Assembly: GCA_964454015.1 (NCBI GenBank)
Contig: CAYVQF010000001.1
Location: 186,001 to 250,000, forward strand
Direction: 5' to 3'
From: CAYVQF01 sp964454015
GTDB lineage: Bacteria > Myxococcota_A > Bradymonadia > UBA4248
Length of the DNA stretch: 64,000 nt
The notes under the pieces are model-generated. The model saw nothing but the letters and a program-made list of their open reading frames with translations. It did not search any database and was not told the origin of the DNA. The position numbers and the translations under genes are program-made. Shown piece after piece: positions 29,224-37,845 of the stretch; positions within the stretch are counted from its first letter, which is position 1; every line of letters begins with the position of its first letter.

Positions 29224-29249
29224 TGGGTTATATGCCTACATGTAACCCA
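29224..29249. promoter_or_regulatory. Near-perfect hairpin/palindrome before the coiled-coil gene
   Basis: Arms TGGGTTATATG and CATGTAACCCA pair at 10 of 11 positions (the other can be a G-U pair in RNA) around the loop CCTA. No T-run follows, so it is not a standard terminator. It lies between the propeller stop and the next ribosome binding site (GGGGG). Confidence 0.5.
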
Positions 29250-29263
29250 AGCAGGGGGATGAC

Positions 29264-29761
29264 ATGGAAAGTCTAGAGCACAGGGTCGTTGAAGTAGCCA
29301 GCCAGGGCGCCAAAATCATTGCTTTTCCCACCAAATCGTGGCGCAAGGCAGAGGCCCTGGCGCCGGCCCCGACGGCCGCAGCAGAAGCGGATCTTGGGCC
29401 AATGGTGGATGCCTTGCTTGCGTTGTTGACGACGACGCAGAAGCAGCGCAATGGCGCGCGGATGCAAGCGAAGGTCTTGCAGAGTCGTTTGGCGCAGGTG
29501 CTGGCGGAGCGCAGCCGAGTGATCGAGGTGATGCAGGGCTGGGAGCGTCACTGTATGCGGCTGCGTGCGTGGACTGAAGCGACTGCTGCTGAAGCCGAAG
29601 CAGAGAAAGCGGAGCTGCAGCGGCAGCTTGGGATCGCTCAGGAGCGCAACCGAGTGTTGGTGGCGCTGATGGAGGAAGTGCTGGAGACGACGGTCATCAC
29701 GCCCAGCCGGCGTCGGCGCTGGCGTGGCGCTGCCGCTGCTGCTGCGTCGCCGCGGCGATAG
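29264..29761 (+). CDS. Small coiled-coil protein, unknown function
   Basis: 165-residue protein. Residues about 45-145 are long Ala/Glu/Gln/Arg helices with heptad-like spacing (LAQVLAERSRVIEVM, EAEAEKAELQRQLGIAQERNRVL), suggesting a coiled coil. The C-terminus is Arg- and Ala-rich (RRRRWRG), basic enough to bind nucleic acid or membrane. No signal peptide is visible. It has a strong GCAGGGGG ribosome site. It ends four bases from the convergent giant lipoprotein gene. I do not recognise a family. Confidence 0.65.
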   Translation: MESLEHRVVEVASQGAKIIAFPTKSWRKAEALAPAPTAAAEADLGPMVDALLALLTTTQKQRNGARMQAKVLQSRLAQVLAERSRVIEVMQGWERHCMRLRAWTEATAAEAEAEKAELQRQLGIAQERNRVLVALMEEVLETTVITPSRRRRWRGAAAAAASPRR

Positions 29762-29765
29762 TCTC

Positions 29766-32700
29766 CTAGAGGGAGAAGGCGGGATCGACGAGGGCGGCTC
29801 CGACGAAGGCGCGCGCAGCGGCGTCGACCTGGTCGGGCACTTGAATGACCTGGAGGATTTCTTGGACGAAGGGGCCCACCAAGAGGTCAGCTTGCGGGTT
29901 TTGTTGGGCCAAGGCAGCCAAGGCTTCGAGGCGCTGGGTGATCTCTTCTGCGGCGGTGGTTTGGCCGCGGATGATCTGCAAGGACAGTCGGGTAGCGTTG
30001 AGGACTGCCGCGTTGGGGTGCTCAGGTGCCAAGGTGAGCCAGACTCTGAGGACGCGGTCGACTTCATCGGCGAGGGCCGCGAGTTCCCTTTTTTGGGCCA
30101 ATAGGGAGAGCATGGTCTGACGCAGAGTCATTTCATCGACGAGGGGGATGCGCCCCTCTCGGATGGCCAAGCTCCAGGACATGCTGGCAAAGAGTTGTTG
30201 GTGGTCGTGGAGTTGCATGAGCAGCGGCAAGATGAGGGTTATGAAGTCTGCGTAGGCGAGGGGGCCGAGGTCGGCGTCGATGTGGTCGGCGATGGCGCTG
30301 GTGAGGGCCATGGCGGCTGCCGTGTCTTGATCGGCGAAGGCGATGTGCAGCAGATAGTGGACGAAGATGAGGGCGCTGATGGCATCGTTGTTTTGCGCCA
30401 GCTCGCGGATGATTTCCGTGAGTTCCGGGGCGCTGCGTCGCTCTTGGCTGTGTTCGAGGAATGTGATCCAGCTCTGGATGCGCGTGCGCACGACAGGGTC
30501 GAGGACAGGTAAGCGGATTTTTCTCAGGGTGTCGCGGGCAGCGAGGTGTTGTTGGTTGGCTTGGAGGCGAGCCGATAACACGATGCCAGCCTTCCATTGG
30601 TGATCTTTGGCGAGGCTCGCCTCCAGGCGTTGGTGCGCGCTGGCGAGCTGTTGTTCGTTGGCGTCACGCGTGTCGAGCAAAAAGGTGAGGATGGCTTTCT
30701 GGTTGGCCGTGGCCATGCCATCGAGGATGCGCGGTGGGTTGTCGAGGTCGATGCCCGTGGGAGTTGGGAGCGATTGGAGGAAAAGAAGGAGTTGGTTCGC
30801 GGTCCAGACGTGGCCGTGGTCGTAGGCGTCGGCCAAGACCCAATACGCGAGATCGCTTTCGAGGTTTTGTTGTGAGGTCGCTAAGCCAATGGCCTTGGGG
30901 CCGAGGATGGCCGTAGAGGCGAAGACGAGGAGGCGCATGCGCTCGATGGCGTCGAGGAGGGTGAGCTCGGCGAGGCGCTGATCCCCAAGGCGCATGGCGA
31001 CAGTGGCGTTGGACAAGAAGGCGTAGAGTTGCTTGTCGTAGCGGGTGATGTTGGTGGTGGGGCTCTGACAGTCAATGCGCTCATCGTTGGTGCTGTGGGT
31101 GCCCAGGCCCAGTCCGAGTTGGAAGTTACCGCTGGGGGGACCCGCTGAGTGGAAGTGGTCGAGGTCGTATTGGATCTTTAAGACGAGATTGAGGGGGCCG
31201 CGCTGGGCATTGAGTTGGCATTGGAGTTGGGTGTTGCCCGAGAGCAGCTCGAAAGCGACCAAGGCGCGATAGAGCTCGATGGCTTCGCGGACCATTGCCG
31301 CGTCGCCGCGCTGCAAGTAGGCCTTGGCCATGTAAGGGAGCAGGCTGTAGAGGATGTGTCCCCGTTGTTGATCGAGTTGAGGTCGGGCAAAATCGGTGAT
31401 GAGGGATTCGGCGACGGCAAGGGCAAAAGGCTGGCGTTGTGCATCATCGGCGAGGACGCCGACGAAGAGGAGGCGGGGCACATAGGTGAGGTGGCTCATC
31501 TCGCTGTTGGCGATGGCGCGCTCTGCGGCCGCGACGAATTGCTGCGCCCTGGGCGGATCACGACGGGCGAGTAACAAGGCGGCGGCGAGATCAGCGAAAA
31601 GAGAGAGATTTTCGGGGGCGTCGTCGAAGGCGGCCTCCAGGGCATTGACGAATCGCACCTGTACCTGCTGGCTTTGCGCGGTGTCGGAGGTGGTCTCTAG
31701 GTCTTGATTGTCGTCGAACCATGCCTCCACGCCGACATCTGCCATGGCACGGGCGAAGCGGAGGATGAAGTGATGCACCGGGATCTCTTCTTGCGCCGCA
31801 GGCGCAACGCTGAGGCTCTGGGCGATCTGCTGGATGGCGGCGTTGAAGCTGGGCGCTTCTTGCTGGAGTCTAGCCGTGATGTCGATGTCGAGGGCCGCGC
31901 TTTGGAGCACGGCGCGCTGTAAGGGAAGGACCAATGCGGTGAGATCCCACAGGGAGTGTTCGAGGTCCCACTGTTCCAGGGCGCTGCGGCGGAGGCGATC
32001 GAGGATGCGATCGGCTTCACGGAGGCTGAGCTCGGCGTGCTCCGCTTCGCGGGCGGCGATGAGGGTGTAGGCGAGGTAGTCTGCGATGACCAGGCGGGTC
32101 AGGTCCAGGACGATGGCAGGCGCTCCGCTTTCGTTTTCACTGGGCTGGAGCTTCTGATGGATGGTGCTTTGCACACTGTGCCAGTCTGGGGTCTGGGATG
32201 GGTCGAAGCTGCGCAGCTCCGCGAGGAGGTCAAGACACCTGGTGAAGCTTGCTTCGTGTTCTTCCCAGCGGAAATTTTTCAGCAATTTGGGGAGATCCAG
32301 GTTGGCTTGGCGTTGGAGGGTGGCAAAGGCGGCTCCGTTCGTGGTGTCTCCGTCGGGGCTGGATTGTAGGCTCTGGGCGATGACCAGAGCGAGGCGTAGT
32401 CCTGGTGCTAGTCGGACGAGGAGTGGGGCTTCGGGATCGGCGTCAGCATTGGCCACGGGAGTCAAAAGATCGAGGGCTTGTCCGAGGGTTGTTTCGAGGG
32501 GGACGCCGGCGACGATCCAGGCGACGAGGCCAGTGACGACATCAATGCCGGCGCGGACGACCTGATCATCAGGGGTGTCGCTGAGGCGGGCGCGGAGGCG
32601 TTGGAGTCCGCCAGCGAGCTCTGCGATCAGGCGCTCCGTGTCGGTGTCCGATTGGTTGAAGCTGGCGGACCAGCCTTGGAGGAGGAGCTCGCCGAGCATC

Positions 32701-34322
32701 TGGACGGAAGCCAGGGAGGGATCAGGATCATGGCGGGCTCTCTCCATGGCGAGGTCAATGAGGATGGGGATGCGCTCGGGGTTGCGACAGATCTTGGTGT
32801 AGTCGATGGCGGTGAAGATGCGGGTGGCGTTGCGGCTGAGGTAAGCCTCCATGTGATCGTTGGCCATGTCATGCTCGAGGCCCTGGCCGAGGTGCAGGCA
32901 GAGTGGGTCGATGGCGCGAGGATCGGCTTGGAGCCAGGGGGCATAGCGGAGGGTGCCGAGGGCGACCGTCGTGGGTCGCAGGTGCAGCCAGCGGTTTTCC
33001 TCTTGTTGGCTCCAGGTCATCCATTGGCGGATGGCCACGCGATCTGGGTCACCCTGGGGGGTGACCAGGCGGTTGGCTTGGCTCCAGAGGTGGAGATCGG
33101 GCCTCCCGAGGCGGGCGAGCTTCTGGTCGAAGTCAAAGAGAGCACTCAGGAATTCTGGGCTGTCGAGGATGTCGAAGGTGCGATCGACTGGCCAGCTCTC
33201 GAGGTGGTCGCTGAAGCTGCTGAAGCGCGCCGTGAGGGTGTTGAGCAGGACGGCAGGTCGGGCGTCGAGTCGTTGGGCGAGCGCGTCGTTGTCGGCAGCG
33301 TAGGCGCGCCGCTTGGCGGCGGTGCTCCAATGACGTGGACGGGTGGATGGATCGCTGAGGCCGTTGCCGTTGCGGGTGAGGGTGAGGACTTGGGTGAAGT
33401 AGGCGGTGAGGTTGGCGTCGTCTGGGTGGGTGCAGGCGGCGTCGAGTTGCTGGGCAAGGTTTGCCTGTTGATCCCCGCCGATGAGTTGATCGAGGACCGT
33501 GAGGGCGAAGAGGATGGGTGCGCGGGTGTGGCAGAGGCTCGGGTCATTGGGGAGCAGGAGCAGGGCTTGGTTGAGCTGTTGCCATGCTGCGAAGACTTCG
33601 CCTTGGCGCCAGTGGCGGTCGCCCTTGGCGACGGCGACGGCGAAGTCCCAGGCGCCAGCGGTGGGGGCGACGGGGATTCCGGCGAGGCGCTCGATGAGTG
33701 GTGCTGCGGGTTGGACGTACCATTGTCCATCGGCACCTTGGAAGGTGAGGGCCAGGTTGCCACTGGCGGCGACGAGGGCCGCAGTGCTGATGGGCAGGTC
33801 GAGGGTGGCGTTGAGGTCGAGGGTGACGGGCAACACAGGGACGTCACCCTTTAGGGCTGAGCGGAGAGGGGTGAGATCGAGCTTCGTGGCGCCGATGGCC
33901 AAGATGGCATCTCTTCCCAGCGGTGCTGGCTGGGGGAGGGTCATGTCGGTGACGAAGGCATAGTCGGGGGCTCTATCTCGAGGGAGCCAGGGTTTGCCGT
34001 CGAACCACACGGCGAGCCGCGCCCAGTGCGGCTGTTGTTGGGGCGTCTGACGAGGCGTGGCAGCCCAGAGCAGTTGGCCGACGGCGACGGCGTCTTGGCG
34101 GAAGATGGCGTCTGCCAGTTGGGCTTCGCAGAAGAGGAGGTCGTGGGAGGGGTCTTCGAGGCAGGCCAAGACGCCCTCAGGCAGCCCGGGCGGTGGTTCG
34201 AGCACGGGGCTGAAGGTGGGGGCGCTGGAGCACGCGGCGAGAAGTGATGCGAGGACGAGGAGGGAGGCGCGCAGGGTTGCGCTTGCTTTGGAGCTGGATG
34301 GCGGTGGGTTGCGGACAAACAT
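29766..34322 (-). CDS. Very large lipoprotein, helical repeats likely
   Basis: 1518-residue predicted lipoprotein. The signal (from MFVRNPPP) has a hydrophobic core and lipobox SLLAACSS near residue 31. The remaining sequence is almost entirely Ala/Leu/Gln/Asp-rich amphipathic helix, resembling TPR-like solenoids (for example YLQRGDAAMVREAIELYRAL). No catalytic motif is visible. The ATG at 34322 has GAGAG upstream; an earlier GTG-type start at 34352 adds ten residues before the signal and is unlikely. Divergent from the patatin gene. Possible scaffold at the outer membrane; function unknown. Confidence 0.72.
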   Translation of the reverse strand: MFVRNPPPSSSKASATLRASLLVLASLLAACSSAPTFSPVLEPPPGLPEGVLACLEDPSHDLLFCEAQLADAIFRQDAVAVGQLLWAATPRQTPQQQPHWARLAVWFDGKPWLPRDRAPDYAFVTDMTLPQPAPLGRDAILAIGATKLDLTPLRSALKGDVPVLPVTLDLNATLDLPISTAALVAASGNLALTFQGADGQWYVQPAAPLIERLAGIPVAPTAGAWDFAVAVAKGDRHWRQGEVFAAWQQLNQALLLLPNDPSLCHTRAPILFALTVLDQLIGGDQQANLAQQLDAACTHPDDANLTAYFTQVLTLTRNGNGLSDPSTRPRHWSTAAKRRAYAADNDALAQRLDARPAVLLNTLTARFSSFSDHLESWPVDRTFDILDSPEFLSALFDFDQKLARLGRPDLHLWSQANRLVTPQGDPDRVAIRQWMTWSQQEENRWLHLRPTTVALGTLRYAPWLQADPRAIDPLCLHLGQGLEHDMANDHMEAYLSRNATRIFTAIDYTKICRNPERIPILIDLAMERARHDPDPSLASVQMLGELLLQGWSASFNQSDTDTERLIAELAGGLQRLRARLSDTPDDQVVRAGIDVVTGLVAWIVAGVPLETTLGQALDLLTPVANADADPEAPLLVRLAPGLRLALVIAQSLQSSPDGDTTNGAAFATLQRQANLDLPKLLKNFRWEEHEASFTRCLDLLAELRSFDPSQTPDWHSVQSTIHQKLQPSENESGAPAIVLDLTRLVIADYLAYTLIAAREAEHAELSLREADRILDRLRRSALEQWDLEHSLWDLTALVLPLQRAVLQSAALDIDITARLQQEAPSFNAAIQQIAQSLSVAPAAQEEIPVHHFILRFARAMADVGVEAWFDDNQDLETTSDTAQSQQVQVRFVNALEAAFDDAPENLSLFADLAAALLLARRDPPRAQQFVAAAERAIANSEMSHLTYVPRLLFVGVLADDAQRQPFALAVAESLITDFARPQLDQQRGHILYSLLPYMAKAYLQRGDAAMVREAIELYRALVAFELLSGNTQLQCQLNAQRGPLNLVLKIQYDLDHFHSAGPPSGNFQLGLGLGTHSTNDERIDCQSPTTNITRYDKQLYAFLSNATVAMRLGDQRLAELTLLDAIERMRLLVFASTAILGPKAIGLATSQQNLESDLAYWVLADAYDHGHVWTANQLLLFLQSLPTPTGIDLDNPPRILDGMATANQKAILTFLLDTRDANEQQLASAHQRLEASLAKDHQWKAGIVLSARLQANQQHLAARDTLRKIRLPVLDPVVRTRIQSWITFLEHSQERRSAPELTEIIRELAQNNDAISALIFVHYLLHIAFADQDTAAAMALTSAIADHIDADLGPLAYADFITLILPLLMQLHDHQQLFASMSWSLAIREGRIPLVDEMTLRQTMLSLLAQKRELAALADEVDRVLRVWLTLAPEHPNAAVLNATRLSLQIIRGQTTAAEEITQRLEALAALAQQNPQADLLVGPFVQEILQVIQVPDQVDAAARAFVGAALVDPAFSL

Positions 34323-34460
34323 GATACTCTCGCAAGTGAAGCGGTGTGACACGCGTGGTGCGTGATCAGGGGTCCTTTCTGGACTATGCTTCCTTTTCGA
34401 ATTTTCGTCAGCAGATCGCGCGCTGACAGTCAGGTGGCACCCATGGGCAAGGAGGGGCGG

Positions 34461-35738
34461 ATGGCAGGGTTGGCGGACGAAGTGGGCTTGGTGCTGACCG
34501 GGGGTGGGGCGCGCGGTGCCTATGAGTCAGGTGTGCTCACTTATCTCCATGAGCGGGTTGCGCCGGCGGTGGGGGTAGAGCGTCTCTTCGACTTGTATGC
34601 CGGGACGAGCGCAGGGGCGCTGAACGCTTGTGCCATGGCGGCGGGGGCTGACGCGCCGGCGGAGATGGCGCGGCATCTTCAGGCCTATTGGCGCTCGATC
34701 CATCTGGGTCGCATTTTCAATTTTGGCATGCGCGAGGTGGCCCAGCTCCCGGAGTTGTTCTTTGGCCGCGGTCGCCGGATGGCGCGTCGATGGTTGGATA
34801 TGGGTCCGCCGCTGCGGCATGCGCCCCATCCTCCGGTGGCCGGAGTTTTCGACACCCAACCGCTGGCGCAGGACATGGCGCGTTTGGTGCCATGGGAGGC
34901 CTTACAGGGGCATTTACAAGGCGGATTGGTCAAGGGGGTGGCCCTCTGTGTGACCGAGCTGTGCACGTCGAAGTCGGTGGTTTTCCATCAGATGGCACCG
35001 GGTCATGCTTTCGCGGGCTATGCCAACCAAGGGCGTGAGGCGCGAGCGGTGCGCTTGGGGGCGGCGCACGCCCTGGCATCCTCGGCGATTCCCTTTCTGT
35101 TTCCAGCGGTTCAGGTCGATGGCATTTGTTATGTCGACGGCGCGTTGCGGCAGAACACGCCGCTGAACCCCGTGTTGCGGATGGGGGCGCGCAAGGTCGT
35201 GATCGTGGGTTTGTCGCGAGATGCGGCGTCGCGACATCGGTCGGCACGGATGGGATGCAGGCTCAACCCCATGCCGGGATCGTTGTTTTTATTGGGCAGG
35301 ACGGTGAACGCCTTGAGTGAGGGGACGCTGGACTACGAGCTGAGCCGGCTCGAGATGATCAACAGCCTGTTGCGCAGTGGCTGCGCTCGCTATGGCGATG
35401 AATTTTCTGAGCTGTTCAATCGCGCCGCCTCGCCGTTCCGGGCGGCCTCTTTTCGCGAAGTGCAGACGCTGACTTTGCGACCCTCAGTGAGCCTGGATCG
35501 CTTGGCCTTCGAGGCGGTTCAGGAGGCGCCAGGAGAGGTACGCATGCCCGGTGCTCCGGGGCGGCTCGTGGGGGCGATGCTGCGCTCAGAGGCGGTCCTC
35601 GACTCGGGCTTGGCGAGCTTTTTGTTGTTCACACCTACTTTCGTCGACAAGTGCATGGACCTGGGCTACCAAGATGCGCAGCGCCAGCACCACGCGTTGG
35701 TGGCCTTTTTTCAGGCTCCAGCGGCGGGCCAGGGCTGA
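34461..35738 (+). CDS. Patatin-like phospholipase
   Basis: 425-residue patatin-family lipid acyl hydrolase. It has the oxyanion loop GGGARGAYESG (near residues 13-23), the nucleophile elbow GTSAG with the catalytic Ser, and the DGA motif (VDGALRQNTPLNP) supplying Asp, so the Ser-Asp dyad is intact. The C-terminal third is a variable helical region. The ATG at 34461 follows GGAGGGG; an upstream in-frame ATG at 34443 is possible. Patatins release fatty acids from phospholipids and can be cell-associated or secreted effectors; no signal peptide is visible here. Confidence 0.88.
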   Translation: MAGLADEVGLVLTGGGARGAYESGVLTYLHERVAPAVGVERLFDLYAGTSAGALNACAMAAGADAPAEMARHLQAYWRSIHLGRIFNFGMREVAQLPELFFGRGRRMARRWLDMGPPLRHAPHPPVAGVFDTQPLAQDMARLVPWEALQGHLQGGLVKGVALCVTELCTSKSVVFHQMAPGHAFAGYANQGREARAVRLGAAHALASSAIPFLFPAVQVDGICYVDGALRQNTPLNPVLRMGARKVVIVGLSRDAASRHRSARMGCRLNPMPGSLFLLGRTVNALSEGTLDYELSRLEMINSLLRSGCARYGDEFSELFNRAASPFRAASFREVQTLTLRPSVSLDRLAFEAVQEAPGEVRMPGAPGRLVGAMLRSEAVLDSGLASFLLFTPTFVDKCMDLGYQDAQRQHHALVAFFQAPAAGQG

Positions 35739-36624
35739 GGGTGGCTGCGTCAGCAGGTGGCGTTTCGGCCACGGGCAGAGGGCCGAAGTGGCAGAGGGGG
35801 GAGGCGGCTGGAGCGGTGCGGTGCCAGGCAGCGACGAGGGCTAGGATGATCGCCGAATCCTCGATGAAGCCTTCTTCTTGGTCGCGGGTCACGTGCAGGA
35901 GGATGGGTTGAGCCGCGCTGTAGGCGCTGTGCGGGTGCAGCGGCGCCAGGGGGGAGTAGGCTTCTAGGGGCGCGAAGAGCGTGTCCATGTCTGCTTGTGC
36001 CAAGACACCGTGGGTCGCTTGGTAGGCCGGGGTGAGGCGCCGGTCATCGATGGCACAGCGCCAGCGTCCGCGGGTCGAGACATCGAGCCGTCGTTCACCG
36101 TGCGCATCGAGGAGGCGCAACTGCAGGGTCTGCCATCCGCCTCGCTGTGGGGGTCCGGGTAGTGGGGGTTGGTTGAAGTTTTCCACGGTGCGGATGAGGT
36201 CGGTGACCAGGTCGTCTTCGCTCTGATTGCGGGCGAGGTGACGCCAGCTTTTCCCGTTGGCATCGCGCCAGGTGAGGGTGCTCCAGAAAGGGAGGCTGGG
36301 CTTTGTTGCCGGGGCGAGGTTGGGTTCAGGAGGGCCGAAGAGGGGCTGGGTGGCGGCGAAGTGTTGGAGCCAGCGGGCGAAGGCTTCTTTGGGCAGGCAC
36401 CCGTCGATGCGGGCGTTGTGGCCCTGCATCCGGTAGCATCCAGTGGCATCGATGTCGATGTCGATGGCTTCCACGGTGGGATCGGCGAAAGCGGTGTGGA
36501 TGCGGAGGGTGTCGCTCGGGTTGAGACTGAAGCTGGGTGCGCCGTGGCAGGCTGCGGTGCAGAGGGCGAGGGCGGTCGCGGCGAAGAGGCAGATGGGTGA
36601 GGTCGTGGGGAGCGACTTGGGCAT
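35635..36624 (-). CDS. Lipoprotein of unknown function
   Basis: 329-residue predicted lipoprotein. The signal starts MPKSLPTTS, with core LFAATALALC and lipobox CTAACHG near residue 26. Mature sequence contains DATGCYRMQGHNARIDGC, in which the Cys pair may form a disulfide, then mixed alpha/beta sequence. Its last 104 bases run antisense inside the patatin gene, where the peptide is Pro/Gly/Arg-rich, so the true C-terminus may be less conserved. GAGGTG is the ribosome site, and it lies in a predicted leader stem (see 36625-36712). Confidence 0.6.
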   Translation of the reverse strand: MPKSLPTTSPICLFAATALALCTAACHGAPSFSLNPSDTLRIHTAFADPTVEAIDIDIDATGCYRMQGHNARIDGCLPKEAFARWLQHFAATQPLFGPPEPNLAPATKPSLPFWSTLTWRDANGKSWRHLARNQSEDDLVTDLIRTVENFNQPPLPGPPQRGGWQTLQLRLLDAHGERRLDVSTRGRWRCAIDDRRLTPAYQATHGVLAQADMDTLFAPLEAYSPLAPLHPHSAYSAAQPILLHVTRDQEEGFIEDSAIILALVAAWHRTAPAASPLCHFGPLPVAETPPADAATLSPGPPLEPEKRPPTRGAGAAHLGSPGPCTCRRK

Positions 36625-36712
36625 GGCTGGATCACCTCGGGGGTGCAAGTTCTGCAGAGATCAACGCGGCAGGTGGGCAGGACTTGCACGTCAGTGGGGC
36701 AAAAACGAGGTG
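36625..36712 (-). promoter_or_regulatory. Leader with a stem that can mask the ribosome binding site
   Basis: In the mRNA of the lipoprotein gene, CACCUCG (bases 36712-36706) can pair with CGAGGUG (36639-36633), and the latter contains the ribosome site GAGGUG eight bases before the ATG. Between them a 13-base stem with one mismatch forms (36677-36689 with 36643-36655), loop about 21 bases. Such nested stems act as translational switches or thermosensors in known cases. I do not recognise a named riboswitch class. Confidence 0.5.
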
Positions 36713-36735
36713 GGGTGATGGCGTATGGTCGTGGT

Positions 36736-36750
36736 TGCGGCGAAGCCGCA
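36736..36750 (-). terminator. Short GC hairpin downstream of the WYL gene
   Basis: On the minus strand TGCGGC, loop TTC, GCCGCA form a strong stem 76 bases after the WYL stop. No U-run follows, so intrinsic termination is uncertain; it may instead mark the 3' end or a pause site before the lipoprotein leader. Confidence 0.35.
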
Positions 36751-36825
36751 GGGCGCCTCTGCGGAGTGTGGAAAGCAGAGAAGCCAAGTCTGGATTGGGC
36801 CGAGTTTGGGCGGGATTGGGCAGTG

Positions 36826-37845
36826 CTAGTCGTTTTGGTAGAGCTTGGCGGCGTCGCGCAGGGCGTGGGCCACCTGGTCGCGGAGGCGGGTTGGGGCGAT
36901 GACTTCGACGTGTTTGCCCCATGACATGAGCCACGATTCGAGCTCGGGGTTGGGTGCGAGCTTGAGGTGGAGGATTTCGCGGCCGTCTTTGTGGCGCTGC
37001 CAGCCGACGAAGCCAGGCCAGGCGCGCTCTTTGACGGTGTTGACGACCTGATTGGAGAAGGCGAGGTAGATGTCTTCAGGGGCGGCGCGGGACTTCCAGA
37101 GCCCGAGGTTGCCTTCGAAGTAGCGTTCCGGGTCGTAGGAGCGGGGTATTTTGAAGGTGCTGTTCTTGTCGATTTGGATGGCGTGGAAGCGTTCGAGGGC
37201 GAAGAGGGTGATGTGGCTGCGGCTGGTTTTGCCGAGGACGTAGAAGCCGTCGCGGTACATGACGAGGGTGTAGGGGTGGAGGGTGTGTTCGCGGGTGGCG
37301 AGAGAGCCGCTGCGTTGGTATTGGAAGGTGATGGGGCGTTTGAAGATGGTGGCGGTGACGACGGCGTCGAGGACATCGGCGCGTGAGGCGCTGCGCCCGG
37401 GTTCGCATTGATCCGTGGCGACTTTGGGTCCGAAGGGTACGTAGTGAAAAGCTTTTTGGATGCGTTCTTCGAGGGCTTCGAGGGGTGGCTTGATGCCGCC
37501 CAGGGTGTCGACGGCGAATTTGCCGACGACGTTGGCGTCGACGGCGAGGACGTGGCGCAGCGCGCAGTAGACAGCGGCGTAGCGGTAGATGTCGCCGCTG
37601 TTGACTTGGTCTTTGGCGACGACGTAGGGGACACCGCGGCGCCTGACGAGCTTGAGCACGGGTTCGCCGTTTTCAAGTAGGCGGGCTTCGAGGTGTTGGA
37701 CGTAGCGTTTGACCGTGCGCGGGTTACAGGCGAGTTGCTCTGCGAGCTGGGCGACGGAGATGCCTTGCGGGCAGTTTTTTTCGACGTAGCGCAACATCTC
37801 AGCGAGTCGCAGGGCAGTGTTGTAGGTGGGCTCCCCAAAAGTCAT
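36826..37845 (-). CDS. WYL-domain transcriptional regulator
   Basis: 339-residue regulator. The N-terminal helix-turn-helix spans about residues 10-60 (ISVAQLAEQL, NPRTVKRYVQHLE). The WYL domain is at about 155-235, with the ITFQYQRSG strand and YRDGFYVLGK matching the family; the WYL triad is diverged. The WCX-like C-terminus ends SWGKHVEVIAP. WYL proteins sense nucleotides or nucleic acids and often control stress or defence genes. No defence genes lie beside it here. Start ATG at 37845. Confidence 0.88.
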   Translation of the reverse strand: MTFGEPTYNTALRLAEMLRYVEKNCPQGISVAQLAEQLACNPRTVKRYVQHLEARLLENGEPVLKLVRRRGVPYVVAKDQVNSGDIYRYAAVYCALRHVLAVDANVVGKFAVDTLGGIKPPLEALEERIQKAFHYVPFGPKVATDQCEPGRSASRADVLDAVVTATIFKRPITFQYQRSGSLATREHTLHPYTLVMYRDGFYVLGKTSRSHITLFALERFHAIQIDKNSTFKIPRSYDPERYFEGNLGLWKSRAAPEDIYLAFSNQVVNTVKERAWPGFVGWQRHKDGREILHLKLAPNPELESWLMSWGKHVEVIAPTRLRDQVAHALRDAAKLYQND

